From contig DATMRT010000045.1 in NCBI GenBank assembly GCA_035565975.1, positions 1 to 64,000 on the forward strand: DNA of 64,000 nucleotides, given 5' to 3'. Made by a program: the position numbers and the translations under genes. Source of the stretch: Ga0077530 sp035565975 (GTDB lineage: Bacteria > Pseudomonadota > Alphaproteobacteria > Rhizobiales > Hyphomicrobiaceae). This document shows positions 49,656 through 57,470 of this stretch, in pieces. Numbering within the stretch: the stretch's first letter is position 1; each line of letters starts with the position of its first letter. The notes under the pieces were generated by a model. It had not been told where the DNA came from, ran no database searches, and saw nothing but the letters and a program-made list of their open reading frames with translations.

Positions 49656-51290
49656 CTACCCGACCAGCTTCCGGATGGCCGCCTTGAGCGGCCGTGCGCT
49701 CGCGCCATAGTCCTTCCATGCCGTCGAGCGCGCGATGAGCTTTGGCGCTGTCCAGATGGTGAAGCGCTTCGGATCGAGACCCGGGCGGACCTGCGGCCAA
49801 GTGAGAGGCATGGAAACGGTCGCGCCAGGCCGCGCGCGCGGCGAGAGCGGCGCCACGGCCGTCGATTTCATGTCATTGCGCAGGTAGTCGAGAAAGATGC
49901 GCTTGTTGCGCAGCGCCTTCGTCATCTTGATGAGATAGCGGTCAGGCTGTTCCTCGGCCATGCCGGCGCAGAGTGTCTGGGCGAACATCTTGGCCTCGTC
50001 CCAGCCGATCCCGTCGCCTGCCGTGACGCGCAGCGGCGTCACCACATGAATGCCCTTGCCGCCCGTCGTCTTGCAGAATGCGACGAGGCCACACGCCTCG
50101 ACGCGCTTCTTGAGCTCGCGCGCCGCCGCAACGACATCGTCGAACGGCACATCTGGGCCGGGATCGAGATCGAAGACGAGACGCCCCGGCACATCCGGCT
50201 TCCCGGGGGCGTTGTTCCAGGGATGGAATTCGAGCGAGCCCATCTGCCCCATGGCAACGAGCCCTTCGACGGTATCGACCTGGACATAGGGCTCACGGTC
50301 TCCGGAGATCTTGACCTCGGTGATCTCGTCGAGGCCGAGCTTGGCGTGACGCTGAAAAAACGTCTGACCATCGATGCCATCGGGCGCGCGAAGCAAGGAG
50401 CAGGGCCGCCCCTCGATATGCCGTATCATCCATGCGCCGACCTCGGCGAGGTAGTGGGCAAGATCGAGCTTGGTAACGGCGGGGACGTCGCCAATAGCCG
50501 GCCAGAGCACCTTGTCCGGCTTGGAAATGGCAATGCCGAGCACGGGATTGTCACCCTTCGCCACGGGCGCACGCTTGGCAGAGCTGCTCGCTCGGGCCGC
50601 TGCGCGGCGCACGGTCGCCGCCGGCTTATCGGCCGAGCTCCACACAGCATCGGGCTTGAAGGCAGGCCCGCGCCCGCTCATGAAGGCGCTCGGGCTCGCG
50701 CCCTTTCCAGCGGCAATCTGGTTCATCGTGCGGCCGGATGCGACCGAGCGATCCTTCTTGAGCACGTCGGCCTGTGCCTTCGTACGCGCCCACTTGTCAC
50801 GGTGCTTGATGAGCAGCCAGTTCGTGCGCTTTCCGCCATAGCGATCACCCGCCATGCGCACGAGCACCCAGCTTCCCTTGAGCTTCTCGCCGGCGACGAC
50901 GAACTTCAGATCGCCATCACGCAGCATCGCGCTCACGGACTTGTCGCCTTCCGGCATCCAGAAGCCGCGATCCCAGAGCATGACCGTGCCGCCGCCGTAC
51001 TCGCCCTCGGGAATCGTGCCCTCGAAGTCGCCGTAGTCGAGCGGATGATCCTCTACCTCGACGGCGAGACGCTTGTCGCTCGGATCGAGCGACGGCCCGC
51101 GCGTCACGGCCCAGGACTTGAACACGCCGTCGACTTCGAGGCGAAGATCGTAGTGCAGGCGCGTCGCATCGTGCTTCTGGATGACGAAGCGCGGATACTC
51201 GGCAGGCTTGATTGCGCGCTTGCCGCTCGGTTCGGCAGTCTTCGTGAAATCGCGGCGCGCCTGGTACTCCGAAAGCTTCTTTGCGGCCAT
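49656..51290 (-). CDS. ligD: LigD-type phosphoesterase-polymerase without ligase domain
   Basis: A 544-residue protein. Residues about 10-185 form the 3'-phosphoesterase domain (FVIQKHDATRLHYDLRLEVD, DHPLDYGDFEGTIPEGEYGG, GTVMLWDRG). A basic Ala-rich linker follows to about 245. Residues 250-544 are the archaeo-eukaryotic-primase-like polymerase (RLVFDLDPGPDVPFDDVV with the metal Asp pair, TTGGKGIHVVTPL). It edits and fills broken ends in Ku-dependent repair. The ligase domain usual in LigD is absent and encoded next door. Ku is 12 bases upstream. Confidence 0.92.
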   Translation of the reverse strand: MAAKKLSEYQARRDFTKTAEPSGKRAIKPAEYPRFVIQKHDATRLHYDLRLEVDGVFKSWAVTRGPSLDPSDKRLAVEVEDHPLDYGDFEGTIPEGEYGGGTVMLWDRGFWMPEGDKSVSAMLRDGDLKFVVAGEKLKGSWVLVRMAGDRYGGKRTNWLLIKHRDKWARTKAQADVLKKDRSVASGRTMNQIAAGKGASPSAFMSGRGPAFKPDAVWSSADKPAATVRRAAARASSSAKRAPVAKGDNPVLGIAISKPDKVLWPAIGDVPAVTKLDLAHYLAEVGAWMIRHIEGRPCSLLRAPDGIDGQTFFQRHAKLGLDEITEVKISGDREPYVQVDTVEGLVAMGQMGSLEFHPWNNAPGKPDVPGRLVFDLDPGPDVPFDDVVAAARELKKRVEACGLVAFCKTTGGKGIHVVTPLRVTAGDGIGWDEAKMFAQTLCAGMAEEQPDRYLIKMTKALRNKRIFLDYLRNDMKSTAVAPLSPRARPGATVSMPLTWPQVRPGLDPKRFTIWTAPKLIARSTAWKDYGASARPLKAAIRKLVG

Positions 51291-51302
51291 CGAACTCGTC
51301 CG

Positions 51303-52178
51303 CTATCCGGCTCGCCGGCTCGACGTCTTGGCCTTGGTCCGCCGCTTAGGCTCTTTGGTCTCTTTGGTCGCGGCCTTGGCGGGCGCCTTCTTGCCGCCGC
51401 CGACACTGCGCCGCAGTGCTTCCATCAGATCGACGACATTCGCGCCCTTCGGCCGCTCCTCCTCGGCGTGCGCGACGATGCGATGTCCCTTGAGCTTGTC
51501 CTTGATCAGCGCCTTGAGCGCCGTGGCATAGTGATCCTCGAACTTCGAGGCATCGAATGCGGAGGTCTTGCGCCCGATCAGCTCGGCGGCGAGATCGACC
51601 ATCTCCTTGTCGGGCTTGGTCTTGGGAATTTCGTCGAAGTAATCGCCCGCATCGCGCAGCTCGTCGCCATAGCGCAGCATGACCATGACGAGGCCGTCAT
51701 CGAGCGGTCCGATCGCGACCAGCCACTCGCGTCCGCCGATGGTGACCTGGGCAAGACCGGCCTTGCCCGTCTTGCGCATGGCCTCGCGAATGACCGCGTA
51801 GCCTTCGGCTGCGACCTCATCGGCCGGAACGATGTAGTAGGGCCGCTCGAAGTAGCGCCAATCGATCTCCGCGACATCGACGAACTGGGCGATGTCGATC
51901 GTCTTCTTGCTGTCGAGCTTGACGGCGTCCACCTCTTCGGGCTCGAGCGTGACGTAGGTATCTGTGTCGACCTCGTAGCCCTTCACGATGTCGCTATTCT
52001 CGACCTTGCCGAGACCCGGCACGACCTTTTCGTAGCTGATGCGCCGACCCGACGGCTTGTGGATCTGGCGGAAGGAAATCTCGGACTTCGATTCCACGGC
52101 GTTGTAGATCTCGACCGGGATCGAGACGAGCGAAAGGCGGAGGAAGCCCTTCCAGTAGGCACGTGCTTGCTTCGGCAT
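51303..52178 (-). CDS. ku: Ku DNA end-binding protein
   Basis: A 291-residue bacterial Ku. RAYWKGFLRLSLVSIPVEIY, SFRQIHKPSGRRISYEKVVP, VKGYEVDTDTYVTLEPEEVD and YYIVPADEVAAEGYAVIREA are family landmarks. The Lys/Arg-rich tail from about residue 255 (KKAPAKAATKETKEPKRRTK) is a typical DNA-binding extension. It threads broken DNA ends and recruits LigD. It is first in the ku-ligD-ligase operon. ATG 52178 is chosen over an upstream ATG at 52208. Confidence 0.93.
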   Translation of the reverse strand: MPKQARAYWKGFLRLSLVSIPVEIYNAVESKSEISFRQIHKPSGRRISYEKVVPGLGKVENSDIVKGYEVDTDTYVTLEPEEVDAVKLDSKKTIDIAQFVDVAEIDWRYFERPYYIVPADEVAAEGYAVIREAMRKTGKAGLAQVTIGGREWLVAIGPLDDGLVMVMLRYGDELRDAGDYFDEIPKTKPDKEMVDLAAELIGRKTSAFDASKFEDHYATALKALIKDKLKGHRIVAHAEEERPKGANVVDLMEALRRSVGGGKKAPAKAATKETKEPKRRTKAKTSSRRAG

Positions 52179-52338
52179 GACGCGGCACTCGAATGCAGGA
52201 GGGCGCAAAAGCGCGGAACTCCAAAGATAAACGAGTATTTCGCCCCGGGAGTTCCTGGTGCGATAAAGCTACCGCCGGAGAGGGCGCAGGTCTAGGCTCG
52301 TGAGAGCGGGCGGCCATCAATGCCGCCGGCGCCTTTCG

Positions 52339-54438
52339 TTAACCAGCCGCAAGTATGGCATCGCGTGTGATGGGCAGGGTGCGGACGCGGATGCCGAGAG
52401 CCCGGTTCACGGCATTGCCGATTGCAGCAGCGGTAGGCCCCATGGCCGTCTCGCCGACGCCCAGGCCCGGCAGTTCGGGCCGCACGATCAGGCCCACCTC
52501 GATCTCCGGCACCTCCGAGAAGTGCAGGATGGGGTAGGCCTCCCAGTCGCGCGTCGCGACGGCGTCGCCGTCGAAGGCCACCTGTTCCTTGAGCGTCCAG
52601 CTCGCCGATTGCACGATGCTGCCCTCGATCTGGTTCTTGATCCCATCGGGATTGATCGCCTCGCCGGCATCGACGGCGGACCAGGCATGGGTAACGCGCA
52701 CGCGCTCGTCACAGACGACGCGCACGATCACGGCACAATAGGCGCTGCGGTTCTTATACTGGCAGAAACCGATGCCGAGACCTTCGCCTTGAGCACGCGG
52801 CCCCGGCCAGCCGGCCATTTCGGCCGCTTTGGAGATCACGGCCGCGGCACGCACATCCTCGAGATGACTGAGCCTGAAGGCGACGGGATCGGCGCCGATC
52901 TCAGCCGCGACATCATCCATGAGCGTCTCGATGGCAAAGATGTTCGCATAGCCGCCGAGGGCCCGCAGCGCCGAGGTGCGATACGGCAGGCCGAGCAGAA
53001 TGCGCTTCGAAACATGAATGCTCGGGAATGCATAGAGCGGTACGGCATTGCGGTCGGCACCACCACCGCGCTCTACCGGCACATCGAGCGGCTTGCCCTT
53101 CTGCAAAGGCGTGGCCAAGCGCTCGGCCGCAACGAGATTGAGCGTGCCGCCGCGGCCCGGCCGTGAGACATGGGCCTGGCTCTGAGATTGAATGGAGAAA
53201 GCCGTGATGCGGCCCCCACTGTTGACCTTGGCTTCGGCCCTGACGACCGCGCCGGGACCGAGCGGCGCGAGGGAGAAGTCGGCCGCGCGCGACCAGAGAA
53301 GGCGCACCGGACGGCCTGGTACCGCGCGTGCGAGGAGCGCGGCTTCGTACGCGACATCATCCTGCCCTGAATGGCCGTAGGTGCCGGCGCCCGGCACATG
53401 AATGACGACGACATTGCCGGCCTCGATGCCGAGCGCTTTTGCGAGCGGCGCGCGCATGTCGTGGACGGCCTGGCTGTGCGAGTAGATCTCGAGCGCGTCA
53501 CCGTTCCAGGTCGCAATGGCGCAGGATGGCGCAACCGAGGCGTGGGCAATATAGGGCCGCTCGATCTCGGTCGAGATGAGCCGTCCTTCGGCGGCGGACA
53601 CATCACCCTTCTCGATGACGGTCTCGGGCTCCGCAGGATCGGCGGCTATGGCCTCGCGCATCAGCGCCGGCACGGCAAAGCCCTGCGACCAGGTCGCCAG
53701 CCGAGCCGCCTGCGCGATCGCCCGTACGGCCAGATCCTCACGTTCGGCAATGACGCCGACAAAGGAGCCGTCGCGGACGATCTGAACGGTCGGGAAGGCG
53801 CGCTTGAACGCCTCCTCGTCGAAAGCCTCGAGGCGGCGGCCCGCAGCCGGAGGATCTAGCGTGCGGCCATGCAGCAAGCCCGGCAGCTCGACGTCGTGAA
53901 TGAAGCCGGGACCGGCCGCCTTTGTCGCAAGATCGATCCGCGGCATGGATGTGCCGACGAGACGGCGCTCCGCGGGAGCCTTGGGCCGCGCGTGATCCAT
54001 GACAGGCGCTGTCAGATCCACGGCGGGCGCGAGCGACCAATACGTGAGGTCTGTTTCGCGGCCCTCCACGGCGATGCGGCCCGCGTCGACCGAGAGGCTC
54101 TCGATCGGCGCCTGCAGGAGCTTGGCGGCTTCCGCCAGCAGAATGGCCCGCACGGCCGAGGCCGCGAGGCGCACAGCGCGCCCGCCCGTTTCGATCGAGA
54201 GACTGCTCGACGTCCCCGCCTCGAGAGGTCCGAGTGCCGTGTGACCTGAGATGAGCGTGACGATCCCCGGCGCGACGTCGAGCTCGTCGGCGGCGATCTG
54301 CACGAGCGCCGTAGTGATGCCCTGGCCGATCTCGACCTTCCCCGACTTGAGGACGACCCTGCCGGGGCGCGAAAGATCGAGCCAGTCGCAGCAGCGCGGA
54401 TTGTCGGTCAGGCTCGGCGATGAGGCGATCGTGCTCAT
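52339..54438 (-). CDS. Molybdenum hydroxylase large subunit (IorB/nicotinate dehydrogenase B type)
   Basis: A 699-residue molybdopterin-binding subunit of the xanthine dehydrogenase family. KVEIGQGITTALVQIAADEL occurs near the N-terminus, as in isoquinoline 1-oxidoreductase beta and related proteins. GTSMPRIDLATKAAGPGFIH, AGTYGHSGQDDVAYEAALLA and LRALGGYANIFAIETLMDDV are cofactor-domain blocks. Unlike many IorB proteins, no twin-arginine signal is visible. It forms a complex with the [2Fe-2S] subunit upstream, whose stop overlaps its start by 4 bases. N-heterocycles or aldehydes are typical substrates. Confidence 0.88.
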   Translation of the reverse strand: MSTIASSPSLTDNPRCCDWLDLSRPGRVVLKSGKVEIGQGITTALVQIAADELDVAPGIVTLISGHTALGPLEAGTSSSLSIETGGRAVRLAASAVRAILLAEAAKLLQAPIESLSVDAGRIAVEGRETDLTYWSLAPAVDLTAPVMDHARPKAPAERRLVGTSMPRIDLATKAAGPGFIHDVELPGLLHGRTLDPPAAGRRLEAFDEEAFKRAFPTVQIVRDGSFVGVIAEREDLAVRAIAQAARLATWSQGFAVPALMREAIAADPAEPETVIEKGDVSAAEGRLISTEIERPYIAHASVAPSCAIATWNGDALEIYSHSQAVHDMRAPLAKALGIEAGNVVVIHVPGAGTYGHSGQDDVAYEAALLARAVPGRPVRLLWSRAADFSLAPLGPGAVVRAEAKVNSGGRITAFSIQSQSQAHVSRPGRGGTLNLVAAERLATPLQKGKPLDVPVERGGGADRNAVPLYAFPSIHVSKRILLGLPYRTSALRALGGYANIFAIETLMDDVAAEIGADPVAFRLSHLEDVRAAAVISKAAEMAGWPGPRAQGEGLGIGFCQYKNRSAYCAVIVRVVCDERVRVTHAWSAVDAGEAINPDGIKNQIEGSIVQSASWTLKEQVAFDGDAVATRDWEAYPILHFSEVPEIEVGLIVRPELPGLGVGETAMGPTAAAIGNAVNRALGIRVRTLPITRDAILAAG

Positions 54439-54908
54439 GTGCGCGCCCTCCCGGCCTGGGCCGCGCGCTCAACGGCACGCAGAATGCGGACGTGCGCGCC
54501 GCAGCGACAGAGATGACCATCGAGGGCCGCGACGATGTCCGCCCGGGTTGGTGCTCCATTCCTGTCCAGCAAGGCCTTGGCACGCATGAGCATGCCGGCG
54601 AGACAGTAGCCGCACTGGCCGGCCTGCTCCTCGAGAATGCCGTCGAGCAGGGGATGATTGCTCTTCTCCCCGGCAAGTGCCTCCACGGTTTCCACGTGCT
54701 GGTCGCCAACGGCGCTGACGGGCACCATGCAGGCGGTCTGAGGCCGTCCGTCGATCAGCACCGTGCAGCTCATGCACTGGCCCTCGACGCAACCGGCGCG
54801 CGTCCCCTTCAATCCGAGGTCATTGCGCAGAACATACAGAAGCGGGGTATCGGGGGCGACGCGAACGTCGAGCGCCTTCCCGTTGACGTGCAGCCTGATC
54901 GCATCCAT
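54435..54908 (-). CDS. [2Fe-2S] small subunit of molybdenum hydroxylase
   Basis: A 157-residue ferredoxin-like protein with two [2Fe-2S] clusters. The N-terminal plant-type cluster has GCVEGQCMSCTVLIDG and a later TAC, and the C-terminal helical cluster QCGYCLAGM and LCRCGAH. It passes electrons from the large subunit. No FAD subunit is nearby, so the acceptor is probably a cytochrome or another carrier, as in IorAB. Confidence 0.93.
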   Translation of the reverse strand: MDAIRLHVNGKALDVRVAPDTPLLYVLRNDLGLKGTRAGCVEGQCMSCTVLIDGRPQTACMVPVSAVGDQHVETVEALAGEKSNHPLLDGILEEQAGQCGYCLAGMLMRAKALLDRNGAPTRADIVAALDGHLCRCGAHVRILRAVERAAQAGRART

Positions 54909-54977
54909 TGAGCGCGTCCATCGTTTGGGTCCCGACGGACGTTAGCGCATGCCTCAGGGATCGCGCATCAAGCAAGT

Positions 54978-55520
54978 TCAGGTGAGAATAGGGCCGTTGC
55001 GCAGGAAGATCGTGCGGGTCGGCCCCATTTTCGGCGCCGCATAGATGTTGTCCTCGAAATGAGGCAGGCTGATCCAGTCGCCGCTCGGCAGCCGCCGCTC
55101 CGCCGTATAGAACCGGCCGCCCGGGCCGATATCGATCCGAACGCGAATTTCACCGCGCAGTGCCGACTCGATCAGCTCCACCGCTTCGTCCGCGAGCGCA
55201 AATTCATCGCGCCACTCGCCGAGATGCACCACATAGCGCCCGCGCTCGGTCTCGATCGACATGGCAAAGCCGTCCGGCGCCGTGCAGGGAATGGAGATCT
55301 TGCTCTCGGTCAGAACGAGGGGCAGCGCCGGGTAGTTTTGCGAAAGATGTGCGATCTCTTTCAGAACGCGCATGTGAAAGGCGCGCCCGATCGTTGCCTC
55401 GAGCGCGGCACGGGAGGTGGAGCCGAACGAGGCAGCCGAGGCATCGGCTTGAGACGCATTGTCGGACTCGAGCCACTCGGCATCGCTTCTGCGTTCATAA
55501 TCGCGGGAGCCTACAGCCAT
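54978..55520 (-). CDS. Unrecognised 180-aa protein, possible quorum-sensing target
   Basis: Not recognised. Start at ATG 55520 behind GGAGG. The first 45 residues are polar and Ser/Ala/Asp-rich. The rest (about 50-180) looks globular, with LKEIAHLSQNYPALPLVLTE, PCTAPDGFAMSIETERGRYV, VRIDIGPGGRFYTAERRLPS and TIFLRNGPILT, a mixed alpha/beta pattern. It has no signal peptide or membrane segment and does not resemble LuxI synthases. It lies directly downstream of the luxR-type gene, and the 120-base gap contains a near-consensus lux box about 80 bases before its start, so it may be controlled by that regulator. Confidence 0.7.
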   Translation of the reverse strand: MAVGSRDYERRSDAEWLESDNASQADASAASFGSTSRAALEATIGRAFHMRVLKEIAHLSQNYPALPLVLTESKISIPCTAPDGFAMSIETERGRYVVHLGEWRDEFALADEAVELIESALRGEIRVRIDIGPGGRFYTAERRLPSGDWISLPHFEDNIYAAPKMGPTRTIFLRNGPILT

Positions 55521-55598
55521 CGTCGCCTCCGATCTGCAAAGTGATATCTCAGCAGACTTTAGGCGAAATGGACGCGTCGAATAACTGTCGCTCCCGCC

Positions 55599-55618
55599 AG
55601 CTGTCACATTCGACAGGT
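55599..55618 (-). promoter_or_regulatory. lux-box-like element
   Basis: On the minus strand it reads ACCTGTCGAATGTGACAGCT, an inverted repeat with core CTGTC-N6-GACAG. It resembles classical LuxR boxes of the form ACCTGT-N8-ACAGGT. It is 79 bases upstream of the 180-aa gene and 23 bases past the end of the luxR-type gene. A TTATTC hexamer 15 bases downstream could be a weak -10. Confidence 0.6.
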
Positions 55619-55640
55619 AGCCCGGCGGGTGAATATTTAC

Positions 55641-56345
55641 CTAGGGAACGAAAAGCTGCTGCGAAACGGCTTTTGCGACAGCCTGGGTGGTGGTGGTACA
55701 CTGCAGCTTCTCACGGGCCGCGTTGAGATGGAACCGTACCGTTCTTTCGCTTATGCCGAGAATAGTGCTGACTTCCCACGCCGTCTTGCCGGCCGCCATC
55801 CATTTTAGACAGTCGATCTCGCGCGCAGAAACGATAAAGGCCTTTTCATTGCCGCGCCCGAAAATACGTAGCATGTGCTGATGAAAATATTGCCCGAGCG
55901 CGCCAAATTCACGTGCAATCGTCGGCTTGCGCGTGGACCAGTCCGCCATCGACTCGTGTGCTGTAATCAAGAGGGCTGCGGACTCGCCATGATATCCCGT
56001 CAGGCCAATGGCTAGATCACGCTGGCGCGACTGAGGCCAGACGGCAAAGGGCTCAGAAGCATCGAAAGGCTGGCTCTCATCGCGCGCCTCGAAGAGTGCC
56101 GAAAGCCCCAGGCGATCCACATTGACGCGCTCGCGGCTCGTCGCATGGCGAGCCCAGGCATCGGCATATACGCAGTGGATGAAACGCTCCGACTTTTCGC
56201 TCGCTATCGGGATATTGAGAGCAAGATACACCACAGACGACAGCGGATAGGCCTCGCGCGCCACGCGGAGGAATGCAGCCCCTTGATTTCGCTCTTGAGC
56301 GTCCGAGAGAGGTACGCCCAAATTCCGAAGGAGATTCTCGAACAT
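55641..56345 (-). CDS. LuxR-type regulator with autoinducer-binding domain
   Basis: A 234-residue protein. Residues about 20-160 correspond to the autoinducer-binding domain; YADAWARHATSRERVNVDR aligns with the Tyr/Trp...DP motif of TraR/VjbR, but Pro after Asp is replaced by Arg. The C-terminal HTH (about 170-225) is clear: SAREIDCLKWMAAGKTAWEV then ISERTVRFHLNAAREKL. No luxI is nearby, so it may be a LuxR solo. It is divergent from the acidic-protein gene at 56666 and precedes the 180-aa gene. A CGCTCCG-N15-CGGAGCG inverted repeat immediately upstream may be an autoregulatory site. Confidence 0.87.
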   Translation of the reverse strand: MFENLLRNLGVPLSDAQERNQGAAFLRVAREAYPLSSVVYLALNIPIASEKSERFIHCVYADAWARHATSRERVNVDRLGLSALFEARDESQPFDASEPFAVWPQSRQRDLAIGLTGYHGESAALLITAHESMADWSTRKPTIAREFGALGQYFHQHMLRIFGRGNEKAFIVSAREIDCLKWMAAGKTAWEVSTILGISERTVRFHLNAAREKLQCTTTTQAVAKAVSQQLFVP

Positions 56346-56665
56346 TTTGCGCCCGCTCCGGATGATATTTCTGCACGGAGCGAGCTACGGCGACGTTAAA
56401 TCGATCGATAAAATTGTCCCTGATTGGCAGGCCGCCCACGAACCAAGTGTGTTCCGCCTATTCCGGGCTTGGGAGCCCGGCCCGTGAATTCAAGCTGCCG
56501 GATGCGACAGTTTATGAATGCCCTCCCCAACCAAAACTATTAATCCTCAGCCGGAGCCTCCGGGGCACGGCTTTCGCCGTTGCCGACAAAGGGAACAATT
56601 GCGCCCTTTATGGCAACAAAATTGAAATACTTCCGCTTCAATCTAACAACCTGAGGAGACCGGGC
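56346..56665. other. Palindrome-rich divergent intergenic region
   Basis: 320 gene-free bases between the luxR-type and acidic-protein genes. They contain CGCTCCG/CGGAGCG (56354-56360/56376-56382), CCGGGCT-TGGG-AGCCCGG (56463-56480), CCGGAG-C-CTCCGG (56551-56563) and ACGGC-TTTC-GCCGT (56567-56580). The AT-rich 56600-56650 part probably holds the rightward promoter. Confidence 0.55.
56354..56382. promoter_or_regulatory. Inverted repeat next to the luxR-type start
   Basis: CGCTCCG and CGGAGCG are perfect 7-base arms separated by 15 bases, starting 9 bases before the luxR-type ATG. The position fits an operator acting on that gene's own transcription. It is not a lux-box match. Confidence 0.4.
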
Positions 56666-57352
56666 ATGAGCAACGAGTCACACCCTCATTCAAATTCGCA
56701 CCCGCCGGCTCACGACGCCGACAGCGGCTGCGCGAACGATCCGACACCACCGGCGACCGCACCACCGTCCGCAGCGCAAGACTCGGATATCGGTGTGAAG
56801 CTTGATGTCCTGCCAAACATCGATATTTCGGCCGACCTCGGCGGGGTCGCGCCGGGCAAAGAGCTCGGCGCGAGCATATCGGCGGATATATCCTCGGACA
56901 CCGGGGATTCCTCCTCGAGCGGCATCGACATCGACGTCGCGCTCGCGGCGCCTGACCTCGAGGGCGGAACACCGCTCGATATCGGCGGCCTGCTCGGCGG
57001 CGGCGAGGCCGAGAGCGGGTATCCCTTCGTCAGCCTCGACAGCGAAACCGACGCCGTCGTCAATGTCCCGGTCCTTGGTGAGCACGGCCTTCTCGCCGAC
57101 TCGACCGAGCTTGGTGGTGTCGTCAACGGGTCGCACGACGTCGGGAGTCTGCTGACGGCGGCCATGCTCGACATCGGAGGCGACGGCGGCCTCGGCGCGA
57201 TCCTCAGCACCGACGCGTACGACGGCAATGTCCCGCTTGCGAGTGATCTTTCGTCGGCGCTCGACTCGACGCTTGATCTTCTGACAACAACATCATCGCT
57301 CTTCGACGTTCCAGCCCTGGATATCCTGAGCTGCGACGGACTCGATGGGTAA
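56666..57352 (+). CDS. Unrecognised highly acidic low-complexity protein, candidate secreted protein
   Basis: Not recognised. A 228-residue protein starting at ATG 56666 behind GAGGAG. The N-terminus is His/Pro-rich (SHPHSNSHPPAHDADS). The rest is rich in Asp, Gly, Ser and Leu with almost no Lys or Arg: DVLPNIDISADLGGVAPG, DISSDTGDSSSSGIDIDVAL. It has no Sec signal or membrane segment. Very acidic, Gly/Asp-rich composition without a cleavable signal and a C-terminus alternating hydrophobic and acidic residues (LDLLTTTSSLFDVPALDILS) fit type I secretion substrates. The secretion ATPase and adaptor lie two genes downstream. RTX nonapeptides are absent. Confidence 0.7.
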   Translation: MSNESHPHSNSHPPAHDADSGCANDPTPPATAPPSAAQDSDIGVKLDVLPNIDISADLGGVAPGKELGASISADISSDTGDSSSSGIDIDVALAAPDLEGGTPLDIGGLLGGGEAESGYPFVSLDSETDAVVNVPVLGEHGLLADSTELGGVVNGSHDVGSLLTAAMLDIGGDGGLGAILSTDAYDGNVPLASDLSSALDSTLDLLTTTSSLFDVPALDILSCDGLDG

Positions 57353-57361
57353 CTAACGACA

Positions 57362-57395
57362 TTCGCCGTGCGGCGCATACGCGCCGGACGGCGAA
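57362..57395. repeat. Strong 34-base hairpin between the two unrecognised genes
   Basis: TTCGCCGT (57362-57369) pairs with ACGGCGAA (57388-57395), and inside it CGGCGC (57371-57376) with GCGCCG (57381-57386), with a single G/G mismatch. It begins 10 bases after the acidic-protein stop. GAAAAAAGG follows, not a U tract, so it is more likely a processing or stability element than a terminator. Confidence 0.7.
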
Positions 57396-57439
57396 GAAAA
57401 AAGGGGGGGATATCGCGGTCGGAGGCGACGCGTTTTCCT

Positions 57440-57469
57440 GTCGTCCTCCGCAATCATATGGAGGACGAC
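57440..57469 (+). promoter_or_regulatory. Shine-Dalgarno-sequestering hairpin
   Basis: GTCGTCCTCC (57440-57449) is a perfect complement of GGAGGACGAC (57460-57469), with a 10-base loop. The 3' arm contains the GGAGG ribosome site of the gene starting at 57471, only one base after the stem. In the folded state translation should be blocked, implying thermal, ligand, antisense or coupled-translation control. Confidence 0.75.
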
Positions 57470-57470
57470 C

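Noticed and set aside
49500..52295. Very long plus-strand open frame opposite ku-ligD-ligase
   Set aside because: It mirrors three well-supported minus-strand genes, has Arg/His/Gly-rich composition and no family motifs. It is a by-product of high GC codon bias.
54978..55520. LuxI-type autoinducer synthase next to luxR
   Set aside because: The protein lacks the conserved Arg/Phe/Trp and acidic residues of LuxI and has a different predicted pattern.
57362..57395. Terminator after the acidic-protein gene
   Set aside because: Strong stem, but an A-rich tail follows. The downstream genes probably share the transcript.
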